DNA of 61,555 nt from Bryobacteraceae bacterium (GCA_025928545.1 JAICJH010000040.1:1-61555); one strand, 5' to 3'; counted from the stretch's first letter, positions 1 through 10,903 are shown. Program-made: numbers and translations. Notes: generated from the letters alone by a model not told the origin.

Positions 1-2
1 GT

Positions 3-3000
3 CAGGCGCAGGTGCCCGGCGTCGCCGGACCGTGGAAGGATCTAACCGACAACGTGAACTTCATGGCCAGCAACCTGACCGGCCAGGTTCGAAATATTGC
101 CGAAGTGACGACGGCTGTGGCCCGCGGCGACTTGTCGCGCAAGATCACGGTGGACGTGCGTGGTGAAATCCTCGAACTGAAGATCACCATCAACACCATG
201 GTGGATCAGTTGAATGCGTTCGCCGGCGAAGTCACCCGCGTGGCGCGCGAAGTCGGTACGGAAGGCAAACTCGGCGGCCAGGCGGAGGTCAAGGGCGTCG
301 GCGGCGTGTGGAAAGATCTCACCGACAGCGTGAATTTCATGGCCGGTAACCTGACGTCGCAGGTGCGAAACATCGCTCAGGTCACCACCGGCGTGGCGAA
401 AGGCGACTTATCGACCAAGATCACCGTCGATGCGCGCGGTGAAATTCTGGAACTGAAAAACACCATTAACACCATGGTCGATCAGCTCAACGCGTTCGCG
501 TCGGAAGTGACGCGCGTGGCGCGCGAAGTCGGTACGGAAGGCAAACTCGGCGGTCAGGCCGACGTGCACGGCGTTGCCGGAACCTGGAAAGATCTCACCG
601 ATTCGGTAAACTCCATGGCGAGCAATCTGACCAGCCAGGTGCGTAACATCGCGGAAGTTACCACCGCGGTGGCGAAAGGCGATCTCTCGCGCAAAATCAC
701 CGTCGATGTGCGCGGCGAAATTCTGGAGCTGAAGAACACCATCAACACCATGGTGGATCAGCTCAATGCGTTCGCCGGTGAAGTGACGCGCGTGGCCCGC
801 GAAGTGGGTACCGAAGGCAAGCTGGGCGGCCAGGCGGACGTGAAAGGCGTCGGCGGCGTCTGGAAAGATCTTACAGACAGCGTGAACTTCATGGGCGGTA
901 ACCTGACGTCTCAGGTCCGCAACATTGCCCAGGTCACAACCGGCGTGGCGAAAGGCGATCTCTCCACCAAGATCACGGTCGATGCCCGCGGCGAAATTCT
1001 CGAGCTGAAGAACACCATCAACACGATGGTCGATCAGCTCAACGCGTTCGCTTCAGAAGTCACACGCGTGGCGCGCGAAGTCGGTACAGAAGGGAAGCTC
1101 GGCGGCCAGGCCGACGTGCGCGGGGTTGCCGGAACCTGGAAAGATCTGACGGACAGCGTCAATTACATGGCCAGTAACCTGACCAACCAGGTCCGCAACA
1201 TCGCCGGTGTCACCACGGCTGTGGCGCGCGGCGATTTGACCACGAAAATTACCGTCGATGCCCGCGGTGAAATTCTCGAACTGAAGAACACCATCAATAC
1301 GATGGTGGATCAGCTCAGCTCATTTGCATCGGAAGTGACGCGCGTGGCCCGCGAAGTGGGTACCGAAGGAAAACTTGGTGGCCAGGCGGAAGTCCGCGGG
1401 GTTGCCGGAACCTGGAAGGATCTCACCGACAACGTGAACTTCATGGCGGGCAACCTGACGAATCAGGTCCGTAATATCGCGGAAGTGACCACGGCCGTCG
1501 CCGGCGGCGATTTATCCCGCAAAATTACGGTCGATGTGCGCGGCGAAATTCTGGAACTGAAAAACACTATCAACACGATGGTGGATCAGCTCAGCTCCTT
1601 TGCCTCGGAAGTAACCCGCGTGGCGCGCGAAGTCGGTACTGAAGGAAAGCTGGGCGGCCAGGCGGACGTGCCGGGTGTTGCCGGAACCTGGAAAGATCTC
1701 ACGGACAGCGTGAATTCCATGGCGGGCAACCTCACCAGTCAGGTCCGCAACATCGCGCAGGTGACTACGGCCGTCGCCAACGGCAATCTGTCGCGAAAGA
1801 TCACGGTGGATGTGAAGGGCGAAATCCTCGAGCTGAAAGACACGATCAATACGATGGTGGATCAGCTCAATTCATTTGCTTCCGAAGTCACGCGCGTGGC
1901 GCGCGAAGTGGGAACGGACGGAAAGCTGGGTGGCCAGGCCGAAGTGAAAGGCGTCGCCGGAACGTGGAAAGATCTGACGGATAACGTCAACTCCATGGCG
2001 GCCAATCTCACCACTCAGGTCCGCGGTATCGCAAAAGTGGTGACCGCGGTGGCGAACGGCGATCTGAAACGAAAACTGGTTCTCGAAACCAAAGGCGAAA
2101 TCGCGGAGCTGGCGGACACGATCAACGGTATGATCGACACGCTGGCCACCTTCGCCGATCAGGTTACTACCGTGGCGCGCGAAGTCGGCATTGAAGGAAA
2201 ACTGGGCGGCCAGGCCCGTGTGCCGGGCGCCGCCGGTATCTGGCGCGATTTGACGGATAACGTCAATCAGCTCGCCGCCAATCTGACCAATCAGGTCCGT
2301 GCGATCGCCGAAGTGGCAACGGCCGTGACCAAGGGCGATCTCACTCGCTCGATTGCGGTGGAAGCACAGGGCGAAGTCGCGGCGCTCAAAGACAACATCA
2401 ACGAGATGATTGTTAACCTGGCGGCCACTACCCGCAAGAATAATAATCAGGACTGGCTGAAGACGAACATCGCGAAGTTCACCGGCATGATGCAGGGGCA
2501 GCGCGATCTGCTGGCGGTGGCGCAGTTGCTGCTCTCGGAGTTGACTCCGCTCGTCGGCGCCCAGCACGGCACATTCTACATGGCGGAGAATACCGACCAG
2601 TCGCCCACCATGACGCTGCTGACCGGCTACGGGATTGAAGGACGAATTCCGAGACGCTTCAAATTCGGCCAGGGCCTGGTGGGGCAATGCGCCAGGGAGA
2701 AAGAACGTATTCTGGTCACCAACGTCCCGACCGACTACGTGAAGATCAACTCCAGTCTGGGTTCCGGCACGCCGGTCAGTATCGTTGTGCTGCCGGTGCT
2801 GTTTGAAGGCGACGTCAAGGCTGCCATCGAACTGGCGTCATTCGGGCAGTTCAACGACGTCCACCTGGCGTTTCTCGATCAGCTGACGCAATCGATCGGC
2901 ATCGTGCTGAATACCATTGCCGCCACTATGCGGACCGAGCAGCTTCTGACACAAAGTCAGGCGCTGGCGGAAGAACTGCAGAGTCAGCAACTCCAGCTGC

Positions 3001-5243
3001 AGACCACGAACGAGGAACTTCAGGAAAAGGCGCAGCTGCTGGCCGAACAGAAGACGGAAGTCGAAGCCAAGAACCAGGAAGTGGAACAAGCCAAGAAAGC
3101 GCTGGAAGAAAAGGCGGAGCAGCTCGCACTCACTTCCAAGTACAAGAGCGAATTTTTGGCCAATATGAGCCACGAGCTTCGTACCCCGCTGAACAACCTG
3201 CTGATTCTGGCCCGCATGCTGTCGGAAAACTCGGACAAGAATCTGTCTCCGAAGCAAGTCAAGTTCGCCGAGACGATTCACACGTCCGGTACCGATTTGC
3301 TGGCGCTCATCAGCGATATTCTCGATCTCAGCAAAATCGAATCGGGCAAGATGGACGTCGAAATCGGCGGCGTGCGCTTCACCGAGCTACAGGATTATTG
3401 CGAAAAGACTTTCCGCCACGTGGCGGAAGGCAAGAGTCTCGATTTCGGTATCGAACTGGGCCAGGTGCTGCAGACCGAAGTCATGCACACCGACGCCAAG
3501 CGTCTGCAACAGGTGCTGAAGAATCTGCTCTCGAACGCACTCAAGTTTACGGAACGCGGCTCGGTCCGGCTTTCCATCGACAAGGTGACCACCGGCTGGA
3601 GCACGGGCCACATGATTCTTTCCCGGGCGAAGGCGGCGATTGCGTTCTCCGTCACGGATACCGGCATCGGAATCCAGACCGACAAGCAGCGAATCATCTT
3701 CGAAGCCTTCCAGCAGGCCGACGGTACCACCAGCCGCAAGTATGGCGGCACGGGACTGGGGCTTTCCATCAGCCGCGAACTGGCGCGTTTGCTGGGAGGT
3801 GAAATCCGCCTGCAAAGCGCTCCCGGCGTTGGCAGCACGTTTACGCTATATCTGCCTCAGATGTACGTGACCCCGGTGCAATTGCCCAAGAGCGAAGCCC
3901 TTCGGATTACCCCGCTCATGCTGGAAGAGGCTGCCACCCAGACGGACAATGTGGACGTAATTCTCACATCTCCGCTGGAGGGCCAGGAACTCACGGAGGA
4001 ACTGGTTCTCGACGACGACCGCAATCTGATCCAGCCGGGCGACTCCGTTCTGCTGATCGTGGAAGACGATATCACCTTCGCGAGAATACTGGTGGATATG
4101 GCACACGACCATGACCTGAAAGCCGTGGTTGCCCTGCGCGGCAGCAGCGCCATCACGCTGGCACGGGAATTCAGGCCGGGAGCCATTACCCTCGATATCG
4201 GCCTGCCGGACATGGCGGGCTGGACCATTCTGGATCGCCTGAAACACGATCCGGCGACCAGGCACATCCCCGTCCACATTATTTCCGGCGACGACAACCG
4301 GCGTCGGGGAATGGCGCTCGGCGCCATTACATATCTGGAAAAAGCCGTGGCGAATGAATCGCTGGCGGACACCTTCACGGCGATCGGGCATTCCACGACG
4401 CACCGTGTCAGGAGACTACTGCTGGTTTGCCAGGAGCAGGAGAGTCGAAACGGCGTTTTCGGTATGCTGGCCGCACCCGATCTCGAAATCGTCGAAGCGG
4501 CTACCGGCGAAGAAGCTCTGGCCGCCATTGCGAGCCAGCAGGTCGATGGAGTTGTCATCCATCTGGATCTCGCGGGGATGCCTGCGCTGCAACTGGCCGA
4601 CGAGATTCGGCGTCGGGCCGGCAATGCGCTACCCACCCTGATTCTGAGCACGCGGGCCTTTACGCCCGAGGAAGAACAGAAGCTCACGCAGCTTTCGCGG
4701 CATGGAATCCTGAAGCCCGTGTATTCGCTGGAACGCCTGCTGGACGAATCGGTATTGTTGCTGCATCGCGCCGAAGCGAACCTGCTGCCCCACCAGCAGG
4801 GAATCCTGAACCAGCTGCGTGAGACGGATTCCGCTCTCTACGGAAAGACGGTGCTGGTGGTAGACGACGATGTGCGCAACATCTTTGCGCTGACCAGTCT
4901 GCTGGAAGAACACAACCTGAACGTCGTCCACGCCGAAAACGGCCAGGCCGGCATCGAGTTGCTGACTTCCACGCCTGGCATCGATCTCGTGCTGATGGAC
5001 ATCATGATGCCTGAGATGGATGGCTACGAAACCATGCAGGCTATTCGCAAGATACAGCGGTTCCGTACTCTCCCGATCATCGCTCTGACTGCAAAAGCGA
5101 TGAAGGGCGACCGCGCCAAATGCATCGAAGCCGGTGCGTCCGATTACATCACCAAACCAGTGGATCTGGAGCAGTTGTTCTCAGTTCTCCGGGTTTGGGC
5201 GACCGGCGATCACGAAATATCCCAGACCGCCGTCCCAGTGTAA
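3..5243 (+). CDS. Poly-HAMP hybrid sensor histidine kinase (5' end cut by window edge)
   Basis: The frame is open through the left edge and the first visible codons continue a repeat, so the N-terminus is missing. Counting from the GTG at base 12: nine HAMP-type repeats of exactly 92 residues (276 bp) fill residues 1-828, each with WKDLTD, QVRNIA, GEILELK and [12 protein letters not shown] blocks. Repeats 1-7 are nearly identical and 8-9 diverge. A GAF-like domain follows (about 813-976), then a coiled coil (980-1045), a HisKA H-box SHELRTPLN with His1054, an HATPase with N-box and GTGLGLSIS (1150-1280), and three receiver domains. REC1 (Asp1395) and REC3 (Asp1663) are canonical. REC2 (about 1467-1580) has lost its acidic pair. 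No membrane segment is visible, so the seen part is cytoplasmic. The repeat architecture resembles fungal group III (Nik1/Os-1) kinases. The ligand is unknown. Confidence 0.93.
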   Translation, partial: QAQVPGVAGPWKDLTDNVNFMASNLTGQVRNIAEVTTAVARGDLSRKITVDVRGEILELKITINTMVDQLNAFAGEVTRVAREVGTEGKLGGQAEVKGVGGVWKDLTDSVNFMAGNLTSQVRNIAQVTTGVAKGDLSTKITVDARGEILELKNTINTMVDQLNAFASEVTRVAREVGTEGKLGGQADVHGVAGTWKDLTDSVNSMASNLTSQVRNIAEVTTAVAKGDLSRKITVDVRGEILELKNTINTMVDQLNAFAGEVTRVAREVGTEGKLGGQADVKGVGGVWKDLTDSVNFMGGNLTSQVRNIAQVTTGVAKGDLSTKITVDARGEILELKNTINTMVDQLNAFASEVTRVAREVGTEGKLGGQADVRGVAGTWKDLTDSVNYMASNLTNQVRNIAGVTTAVARGDLTTKITVDARGEILELKNTINTMVDQLSSFASEVTRVAREVGTEGKLGGQAEVRGVAGTWKDLTDNVNFMAGNLTNQVRNIAEVTTAVAGGDLSRKITVDVRGEILELKNTINTMVDQLSSFASEVTRVAREVGTEGKLGGQADVPGVAGTWKDLTDSVNSMAGNLTSQVRNIAQVTTAVANGNLSRKITVDVKGEILELKDTINTMVDQLNSFASEVTRVAREVGTDGKLGGQAEVKGVAGTWKDLTDNVNSMAANLTTQVRGIAKVVTAVANGDLKRKLVLETKGEIAELADTINGMIDTLATFADQVTTVAREVGIEGKLGGQARVPGAAGIWRDLTDNVNQLAANLTNQVRAIAEVATAVTKGDLTRSIAVEAQGEVAALKDNINEMIVNLAATTRKNNNQDWLKTNIAKFTGMMQGQRDLLAVAQLLLSELTPLVGAQHGTFYMAENTDQSPTMTLLTGYGIEGRIPRRFKFGQGLVGQCAREKERILVTNVPTDYVKINSSLGSGTPVSIVVLPVLFEGDVKAAIELASFGQFNDVHLAFLDQLTQSIGIVLNTIAATMRTEQLLTQSQALAEELQSQQLQLQTTNEELQEKAQLLAEQKTEVEAKNQEVEQAKKALEEKAEQLALTSKYKSEFLANMSHELRTPLNNLLILARMLSENSDKNLSPKQVKFAETIHTSGTDLLALISDILDLSKIESGKMDVEIGGVRFTELQDYCEKTFRHVAEGKSLDFGIELGQVLQTEVMHTDAKRLQQVLKNLLSNALKFTERGSVRLSIDKVTTGWSTGHMILSRAKAAIAFSVTDTGIGIQTDKQRIIFEAFQQADGTTSRKYGGTGLGLSISRELARLLGGEIRLQSAPGVGSTFTLYLPQMYVTPVQLPKSEALRITPLMLEEAATQTDNVDVILTSPLEGQELTEELVLDDDRNLIQPGDSVLLIVEDDITFARILVDMAHDHDLKAVVALRGSSAITLAREFRPGAITLDIGLPDMAGWTILDRLKHDPATRHIPVHIISGDDNRRRGMALGAITYLEKAVANESLADTFTAIGHSTTHRVRRLLLVCQEQESRNGVFGMLAAPDLEIVEAATGEEALAAIASQQVDGVVIHLDLAGMPALQLADEIRRRAGNALPTLILSTRAFTPEEEQKLTQLSRHGILKPVYSLERLLDESVLLLHRAEANLLPHQQGILNQLRETDSALYGKTVLVVDDDVRNIFALTSLLEEHNLNVVHAENGQAGIELLTSTPGIDLVLMDIMMPEMDGYETMQAIRKIQRFRTLPIIALTAKAMKGDRAKCIEAGASDYITKPVDLEQLFSVLRVWATGDHEISQTAVPV

Positions 5244-5304
5244 AATGGCTACACAAAGAGGTTTATCTCAAATGCGAAAGGCCTCATGAGTGGTATTGGA
5301 AACC

Positions 5305-6933
5305 ATGGAGGATCCGTCGGTCATGAGTATCCAGGAGCCACGGATTAAACAGGAACCCAAAGTCCTGCTGGTGGACGATTCGCCCGACAACCTGGTCTCG
5401 CTGGAGGCCGCGCTGGAGGGTCTGGACGCCAAACTGGTGACCGCCGGCTCCGGTATGGAGGCGCTGCGCCAGCTTCTCGATCAGGATTTCGCCGCTATTA
5501 TCCTCGACGTAAAAATGCCCGAGATGGACGGCTTCCAGACCGCGGAGATGATCCGCAGCAGGAAACGTTCGCGGCATACGCCGATCCTGTTCCTGACCGG
5601 TTATAAGAGCGACGAGCATCTTTTTCGGGGCTATGATCTGGGAGCTGTCGACTTTCTGTTCAAGCCGGTAGTGCCGGAAATCCTTCGTTCCAAAGTCAGC
5701 GTGTTCGTGACGCTGACCAGAAACACAGATCTGCTGCGACGGCAGGCCGAAATCCTGAGCAAGGCTGAGCAGAAGTTCCGCTCCCTGCTGGAAGCGGCTC
5801 CCGATGCCATGGTGATCAGCGCCGACGACGGGCGGATCAACCTGGTGAATTCGGAGGCCGAGAAACTGTTCGGATATCATCGGGATGAACTGGCCGGGGG
5901 CAATATTCAGAGCCTCCTGCCGGCCTGGATCGGGTTTCGTGCCTCGGCCGGCGCTCACAACGAAGTCCGGGCGATCCGCAAAGACGGAACTTATTTCCCG
6001 GCGGAGATCAGCCTGAGCCCTCTGCATACCGAGGAAGGGCTGCTGGTGACATCGGCGATACGCGATATTACCGAGCGCAAGAAAATCGATGCGGACATCC
6101 GCGAGCTGAATAGCCGGCTGGAGCAGCGCGTGGCCGAGCGTACGCGTGAACTGCGGGACTCCAATGAGGCTCTGCGGCAATCGAACGACGACCTGAGTCA
6201 GTTCGCGTACGCAGCCAGCCACGATCTTCAGGAACCGCTGCGGATGGTGGCGCTCTACGGGCAATTGTTCCAGAAGCGCTATTCCGGCAAGCTGGATCAG
6301 GATGCCGACCAGGCGCTGGGCTTCATGATCACAGGTGCCCAGCGCATGGAAATGCTGCTGCGGGATCTGCTGGATTACTCTCAGGTGGGCTCCGATCAGG
6401 AACCGCCCGGCCAGGTACCGTGCATGGAGGTGCTGTCGAAAGTCACCTTTAATCTCCAGTCGGCTATCAATCAAAATGATGCCGTTATCACATGGTCGCG
6501 ACTGCCCCCGGTGAGGGCGCACGAAATCCGCATCGTACAGCTTTTCCAGAACCTGATCGGCAACGCCATCAAATACAAGGGCACCGATCCACCCGTGATC
6601 CATATATCCGCGACACCGCAGGACAGCGATTGGTTATTCTGCGTTGAGGACAACGGGATGGGAATCAAACCCGAGTACGCCCAGCAGGTATTCGGAATTT
6701 TCAAGAGACTGCATGGCCACAGCTATCCAGGTACGGGCATCGGACTGGCGATTTGCCAGCGCATAGTGGAACGGTACGGCGGCAGGATCTGGGTGGAGCC
6801 GGCCTCCGGCGGCGGCGCGAAATTCTGCTTTACAGTGCCACAGTCGGCGTGCGGCGAAGCGCAGATCAGCGAAGTGTTGGGGGACAAGGAGATTTATTCC
6901 GCTACGCGTCCTACCAGAGCTGTGGCGGGGTGA
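5305..6933 (+). CDS. Response regulator-PAS-histidine kinase hybrid
   Basis: A 542-residue cytoplasmic signalling protein. Order: receiver domain (about 14-130, with KVLLVDDSPDN, the phosphoacceptor in IILDVKMPEMDG and a KP motif), PAS domain (about 155-270, ending in AIRDITERKK), a short coiled coil, a phytochrome-type HisKA with ASHDLQEPLRMV (His306), and an HATPase with DNGMGI and GTGIGLAICQRIVERYGG. It starts 61 bases after the poly-HAMP kinase, same strand, and may be co-transcribed. ATG5305 is used, with GGA seven bases upstream. GTG5290 and ATG5323 are alternatives. The N-terminal receiver suggests it takes phosphate from the upstream kinase and passes it on. That is inference from gene order. 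Confidence 0.9.
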   Translation: MEDPSVMSIQEPRIKQEPKVLLVDDSPDNLVSLEAALEGLDAKLVTAGSGMEALRQLLDQDFAAIILDVKMPEMDGFQTAEMIRSRKRSRHTPILFLTGYKSDEHLFRGYDLGAVDFLFKPVVPEILRSKVSVFVTLTRNTDLLRRQAEILSKAEQKFRSLLEAAPDAMVISADDGRINLVNSEAEKLFGYHRDELAGGNIQSLLPAWIGFRASAGAHNEVRAIRKDGTYFPAEISLSPLHTEEGLLVTSAIRDITERKKIDADIRELNSRLEQRVAERTRELRDSNEALRQSNDDLSQFAYAASHDLQEPLRMVALYGQLFQKRYSGKLDQDADQALGFMITGAQRMEMLLRDLLDYSQVGSDQEPPGQVPCMEVLSKVTFNLQSAINQNDAVITWSRLPPVRAHEIRIVQLFQNLIGNAIKYKGTDPPVIHISATPQDSDWLFCVEDNGMGIKPEYAQQVFGIFKRLHGHSYPGTGIGLAICQRIVERYGGRIWVEPASGGGAKFCFTVPQSACGEAQISEVLGDKEIYSATRPTRAVAG

Positions 6934-6972
6934 GGCAGGAGTTGCGAACCGTCGGAGCGGTGTCTTCCGTAC

Positions 6973-7482
6973 TCAGGCCTGTGTGGCTGACTTCCGGCTC
7001 TGAACCACTTCGCGGACAAGCGGCCCCAGCTTCATAAACTCCACCAAATCCAACGGTTTTTGGAAATAGCGTGTGGCTCCCAGCCGCGAAACCTGGGATT
7101 TGTCCCCTGGGGAATCCGATGAGGTTACCACCACTACCGGAATACGGGCACATTTGGGGCTATGGCGTATCCGCTCCAGGACCCGGGTACCACCCTTACG
7201 GGGTAGATTTAGGTCGAGCAGGACTACATCTGGACGGTGCCAGTGCTCTCCGCTGTCCAGTGTTTCAATAAACTCGATGGCTTTCTCACCGTCGGGCGAC
7301 ACCTGAAATTCGCAATCCAACCCATCCAGCTTCAGCGCGGCACGCATCAGAAGTTCATCTGCTTCACTGTCTTCCACGAGCCAGACCTGAAAAGTTTCGT
7401 GGGGACCAGTCGCCTCGACGTTGTTGCCGTCTATCGGGATTGCCATCATGGGTTGAGTACCATCACAGCACATTCGCAGCAT
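6973..7482 (-). CDS. Single-domain response regulator (Rcp1-like)
   Basis: About 169 residues, almost all one receiver domain: acidic pair in VWLVEDSEADE, phosphoacceptor Asp in VVLLDLNLPRKGG, Thr/Ser in VVVVTSSDS, and the conserved KP in YFQKPLDL. The insert between helix and strand resembles receivers that pair with phytochrome-type kinases, such as Rcp1. No output domain is present, so it probably acts by protein contact or as a phosphorelay shuttle. It lies tail to tail with the REC-PAS kinase, 39 bases apart. The start is uncertain: ATG7482 gives an N-terminal tail of low similarity, and the ATG pair at 7446/7449 would also serve. Confidence 0.88.
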   Translation of the reverse strand: MLRMCCDGTQPMMAIPIDGNNVEATGPHETFQVWLVEDSEADELLMRAALKLDGLDCEFQVSPDGEKAIEFIETLDSGEHWHRPDVVLLDLNLPRKGGTRVLERIRHSPKCARIPVVVVTSSDSPGDKSQVSRLGATRYFQKPLDLVEFMKLGPLVREVVQSRKSATQA

Positions 7483-7699
7483 TTACACAGCCGTTTGTTA
7501 TTTCATAACGTCATCGGACGTACACTCCGCATTGTGCAAATCCTGCATACTGTGCGAAATATGCTGTCCCGGGACGCCTCATCTGAAAATTACCCGCCGC
7601 CCGGCTCGCTTACGACTGCGACTCCGCAAACTGTTGGAAACACCACAGGCCGGGACGGAGGCGCGAGCGGTTGCCGTCGCGTTCTATTACGCAAAATTC

Positions 7700-7716
7700 T
7701 TGGCCAGTGGAATGCA
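7700..7716 (+). promoter_or_regulatory. Possible sigma-54 promoter before the ECF-like gene
   Basis: TTGGCCAGTGGAATGCA has GG and GC separated by ten bases and ends TGCA, close to the -24/-12 consensus. It sits 25 bases before the chosen start of the downstream gene. One isolated match of this quality could be chance. Confidence 0.3.
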
Positions 7717-7740
7717 CAAGGCACCCCCACCGGACAATCT

Positions 7741-8220
7741 ATGACTCGTGAAAGCTACGGCGTTGCATACCAGCGCGGATACCCTGTTACTTTGCGATTC
7801 CTGCGCTCCAGGGGAATTCCATGGGAACGAGCCAGCGAATGTACGCAGGCCGCCTGGGCCAAGGGCTGGGAGCGTCTGGAACAGCTACAGAACGAAAGCA
7901 TGGTGATCACGTGGGTGAACGCTATCGCGCTGAATGTCCATAACCGACTCATTCGGGCTGAGCCAGCATGGCAGGATCTTCCGGACCTCGGCACCATGCC
8001 CGTCGTCAACCTTGCCGCGATTGATGTAGCACGGATTCTCAACATCTGCTGCCCCGGGGACCGCACGATGCTTCGCTATCAAATGAGCGGGCTGACCCCG
8101 CGGGAAATTGCGCGAATGCGGGGAGTTCCGGAAAGTGCGGTCCGGGTCAGGATGCTGCGCGCCAGGCGTGCTGCGCGGCGGCGGATCGAACAAATGGGGC
8201 GCTGCCCGGCTGCCAGATAA
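7741..8220 (+). CDS. RNA polymerase sigma factor, ECF-like
   Basis: A 159-residue protein. The N-terminal half (GYPVTLRFLRSRGIPWERASE...AAWAKGW) fits sigma region 2. The C-terminal half ends with a region 4 helix-turn-helix: LTPREIARMRGVPESAVRVR followed by an Arg-rich tail. It is short, with no extra C-terminal sensing domain. No anti-sigma gene lies beside it, which is unusual for ECF factors. ATG7741 was chosen because similarity begins there. The frame stays open upstream to 7237, overlapping the response regulator antisense, but that part has no coding character. A weak sigma-54-like element lies at 7700-7716. It ends in a stem-loop shared with the convergent sugar nucleotidyltransferase. 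Confidence 0.7.
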   Translation: MTRESYGVAYQRGYPVTLRFLRSRGIPWERASECTQAAWAKGWERLEQLQNESMVITWVNAIALNVHNRLIRAEPAWQDLPDLGTMPVVNLAAIDVARILNICCPGDRTMLRYQMSGLTPREIARMRGVPESAVRVRMLRARRAARRRIEQMGRCPAAR

Positions 8221-8229
8221 CAGCCGGGC
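8204..8229. terminator. Stem-loop between convergent genes
   Basis: A perfect 9-bp stem (GCCCGGCTG / CAGCCGGGC) with an 8-base loop that contains the TAA of the sigma-factor gene. There is no T-tract on either side, so it may be a transcript end or 3'-stabilising hairpin rather than a classic intrinsic terminator. Confidence 0.4.
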
Positions 8230-8240
8230 GCGCTATCGGT

Positions 8241-9260
8241 TCAGGCAACTGCGGAAACGGAAACCGGAGGCATGGCCGCAGCGGTCTCGGCGCGCCGCGC
8301 CGCACTGAGGCGAGCCGGCCACAGCTCCTCTCCGGCAACGGACAGTGCAGCCATAACGCGTTCCGGTTCGCCGAGATCGCTCCATCCCACCTCGACCGGC
8401 ATCCGGTATACATACAGGTTTGCCAGCCCGGAGGAAAGAACGTCGTGGGAGAAATCGAGCGGGGCCAACTCGGGATGGTACGCTGCGGCGAGGTCGCCAC
8501 AACGTGCGGCCGCGGCGAATAACTGCAGAACTACGGGTGCCGCGGAATGCATCAGGCGCATGAAGGCTCCCACGCTCCCCGCCATAACGAACGTATTCCA
8601 CACGCAACCCTGCCGGAGAAGAACCTGGGCCGTCTCAAACGAAGGCTTCTCGCGGAAACGGGTGACCCGCCGGACATACGGCTGCGGTCCGGGCGTGGAA
8701 GACATCTCGATCCAGCCGTAGCCGGTCTCGGCATGAGTGGGTTCCGCGCCCAGCAGCAGCAGGCAATCCGGGCGTGCCGCGGCTATTTCCGATGTGATCT
8801 CGGCTGCCGCGCGAAAGCACTTTTCGTCCGAATAATAATGATCCGATGGAAAGAATGTGACTACAGCGTCGGGGTCTTCGCGGAATATCCGGGTGAGGGC
8901 GAATGCAATCGCCATGCCGGTTCCTTTGTTGAATGGCTGGACGAGAATGCGCTCCGGGTCCACATCCTGCAGCTCTTCGCGATAGTACGCCTCGTGCGCT
9001 TTGGTGACGACAAACAGGGTCTTATCGCGGCTGAACATCGGCGCGATTCGGCTCCTTGTGTGAGCCAGGAGAGACCGGCCGCCGAATAACGGGCAGAATT
9101 GTTTGGGCCGGTCGTCGCCTGAAATCAACCTCGATAAGGGACGCAGGCGAACCCCTTCGCCACCGGCCAGAATCACCGCCCAGCGGTTCGATTTAAGGGA
9201 GTCTCTGCTGAAAGGCGCGTTCGCGCGCACGGGTTCCAATACGAGTTCGCTAACCTGCAT
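8241..9260 (-). CDS. Mannose-1-phosphate guanylyltransferase family
   Basis: Nucleotidyltransferase of 339 residues that would make GDP-mannose from GTP and mannose-1-phosphate, a precursor for polysaccharides and glycans. Visible motifs: the pyrophosphorylase signature LAGGEGVRLRPLSR (residues about 31-44), RPKQFCPLFG, FFPSDHYY, ETGYGWIE, FREKP, WNTF and VGWSDLG. It lacks the C-terminal isomerase domain of bifunctional ManC/AlgA enzymes. AGAGGAAGA seven bases before the ATG is a good ribosome site. A strong sigma-54-like promoter lies 58-73 bases upstream, which would place GDP-mannose supply under the neighbouring NtrC-type regulator. The exact sugar specificity is inferred. Confidence 0.85.
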   Translation of the reverse strand: MQVSELVLEPVRANAPFSRDSLKSNRWAVILAGGEGVRLRPLSRLISGDDRPKQFCPLFGGRSLLAHTRSRIAPMFSRDKTLFVVTKAHEAYYREELQDVDPERILVQPFNKGTGMAIAFALTRIFREDPDAVVTFFPSDHYYSDEKCFRAAAEITSEIAAARPDCLLLLGAEPTHAETGYGWIEMSSTPGPQPYVRRVTRFREKPSFETAQVLLRQGCVWNTFVMAGSVGAFMRLMHSAAPVVLQLFAAAARCGDLAAAYHPELAPLDFSHDVLSSGLANLYVYRMPVEVGWSDLGEPERVMAALSVAGEELWPARLSAARRAETAAAMPPVSVSAVA

Positions 9261-9317
9261 AGGCTCTTCCTCTCTTGTGCAAATGATGCGCGCGGCGAGC
9301 GCGCACCGGCTGACCCG

Positions 9318-9333
9318 AGCAAGTCAATTGCCA
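9318..9333 (-). promoter_or_regulatory. Sigma-54 type promoter of the mannose-1-phosphate guanylyltransferase
   Basis: Read on the minus strand this is TGGCAATTGACTTGCT. It matches the -24 block TGGCA and the -12 block TTGCT of the consensus with exactly ten bases between GG and GC. The expected start point near 9307 leaves a leader of about 47 bases before the ATG at 9260. Confidence 0.65.
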
Positions 9334-9399
9334 TAAATCGCACAGAAGGTAAACGGGCGGGCCGAGTCCGGTCGCGAGGCCTATGCCACCAGGCCGGTG

Positions 9400-10842
9400 T
9401 CAGCCCTCGGCGCCAACGGCAGCCGAAGTACTCGTCAGAGCATCCGCGGCTTTGAGCTCAGCCAGTCTCTTGTGCAGAGTGCGGAGACTGATCCCCAGAA
9501 CTCCCGCGGCTTCGCGATGAGTTCTGGAATGTTTCAGCGTCAGCCGGATGTACTCTCTTTCCACATCCTCCAGGCGCTGGCCGGCGCCCACGGTAATGGA
9601 ATCCCGGCTGGCCGGAACCGGAGCGGAAGCAACCGGCGGAGTATGCAGAGGTGCGGCACGAAAGCCAGGCGACAGGTGACCTGCCATTACCGTACCTTCA
9701 CGGGCCACAATGATCGCCCGTTCCAGCACGTTGCGCAATTCGCGCACGTTGCCGGGCCAGGAGTAATCCATAAACTGCCAAAGAACATCGGGGTGAAGAT
9801 CGGTGACTTTGCAGTCGTTCTTCTTATTGATGATGCGGATGAATGCCGCCGCTAAGGCCGGAATGTCTTCTTTACGCTGGCGCAGCGGCGGCAGCTCGAT
9901 ATGGAAAACGTTGAGACGGTAATAAACGTCCTCCCGGAGCATCTTCTTGTCGATGGCTTCGAGCAGCGGACGATTGGTAGCGGCAAGAACCCGGACATCC
10001 ACTGGGATCTCGCGCTGGCCGCCCAGGCGCCGGACCGCCGACTGTTCCAGCACGCGCAGAAGCTTGGCCTGCATGGCAATGGGCATCTCAGCGATCTCAT
10101 CCAGGAAAAGAGTGCCCTGGTTGGCGTGTTCAAAACAACCTGCCCGACGTTCCAGAGCCCCCGTAAAGGCGCCCTTCTCGTGTCCGAAGAGCTCACTCTC
10201 GATCAAAGTTTCCGGCAGGGCGGCGCAGTTGATGGGCACGAAGGGGCCGTTGGAACGTGCGCTCAGCTTATGGATGGCCGCGGCTACTAGTTCTTTACCC
10301 GTGCCGCTCTCGCCCGTGATCACGACCGAGGCCGAACTGGGGGCGGCCAACTGGATTCCCGAAAAGACAACCCGCATCGCGGCGGAGGAGCCGATCAGGT
10401 CTTCGAGCACTCCCTCATAGCCCAGTTGACGCCGAAGACGTTGCGTCTCATTCAGCAAATTCCCCTGCCGGATGGCGCGCTCCAGCAGTGGCGCGAGAAC
10501 AGTCACCTGCGCCGGCTTCTCCAGATACCAAAAAGCCCGGAAATCTTTAACGATCGAGACCGCCTTGTCTACGCTGCCGAAACTTGTCAGCACGATCGTG
10601 GGGGTCACGTCGCCTCGCGCCAAAAGCTCTTTCAGCAGCTGGACCCCGTCCATTCGCGGCATCATCAGATCCGTCACGATGACGTCAACGACAGACGACG
10701 ACAGCTTGTCCAGTGCCTCTTCTCCGTCCTGGGCAGTTTCAACAGCGTAACCCAGGGCGGCGACTTTGGTGGAAAGGTTTTGCCGTTCCTGGGGGTCGTC
10801 GTCAACGATCAGAACTCGGGCCGCTGCGGGCGGATGGACCAT
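9400..10842 (-). CDS. NtrC-family sigma-54-dependent response regulator
   Basis: A 480-residue enhancer-binding protein. Receiver domain at residues 9-120 ([10 protein letters not shown], phosphoacceptor in [17 protein letters not shown]). AAA+ domain at about 145-380 with Walker A GESGTGKE, an intact GAFTGA loop for contacting sigma-54, Walker [12 protein letters not shown], and R-fingers. A Fis-type helix-turn-helix sits near the C-terminus ([19 protein letters not shown]). The ATG at 10842 was chosen because the receiver begins eight residues later; the frame is open to 10935 but that stretch overlaps a terminator. Five sigma-54-like promoters lie within 3 kb, so the neighbouring stress and envelope genes are the likely targets (inference). 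The kinase partner may be one of the two kinases at 1-6933. Confidence 0.92.
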   Translation of the reverse strand: MVHPPAAARVLIVDDDPQERQNLSTKVAALGYAVETAQDGEEALDKLSSSVVDVIVTDLMMPRMDGVQLLKELLARGDVTPTIVLTSFGSVDKAVSIVKDFRAFWYLEKPAQVTVLAPLLERAIRQGNLLNETQRLRRQLGYEGVLEDLIGSSAAMRVVFSGIQLAAPSSASVVITGESGTGKELVAAAIHKLSARSNGPFVPINCAALPETLIESELFGHEKGAFTGALERRAGCFEHANQGTLFLDEIAEMPIAMQAKLLRVLEQSAVRRLGGQREIPVDVRVLAATNRPLLEAIDKKMLREDVYYRLNVFHIELPPLRQRKEDIPALAAAFIRIINKKNDCKVTDLHPDVLWQFMDYSWPGNVRELRNVLERAIIVAREGTVMAGHLSPGFRAAPLHTPPVASAPVPASRDSITVGAGQRLEDVEREYIRLTLKHSRTHREAAGVLGISLRTLHKRLAELKAADALTSTSAAVGAEG

Positions 10843-10903
10843 AGCCGTTATTTTAACCGACCTGTCCGCAACGCCCGGGAGCTTGAAGTACAGATGTAAG
10901 AAA

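Noticed and set aside
1..2220. Regular 276-bp repeats as a possible CRISPR or satellite array
   Set aside because: The repeats are in one open frame and code for HAMP domains; there are no short repeats with unique spacers.
5284..6603. A 439-codon minus-strand frame opposite the REC-PAS kinase
   Set aside because: Fully antisense to a gene with clear kinase motifs; no independent support.
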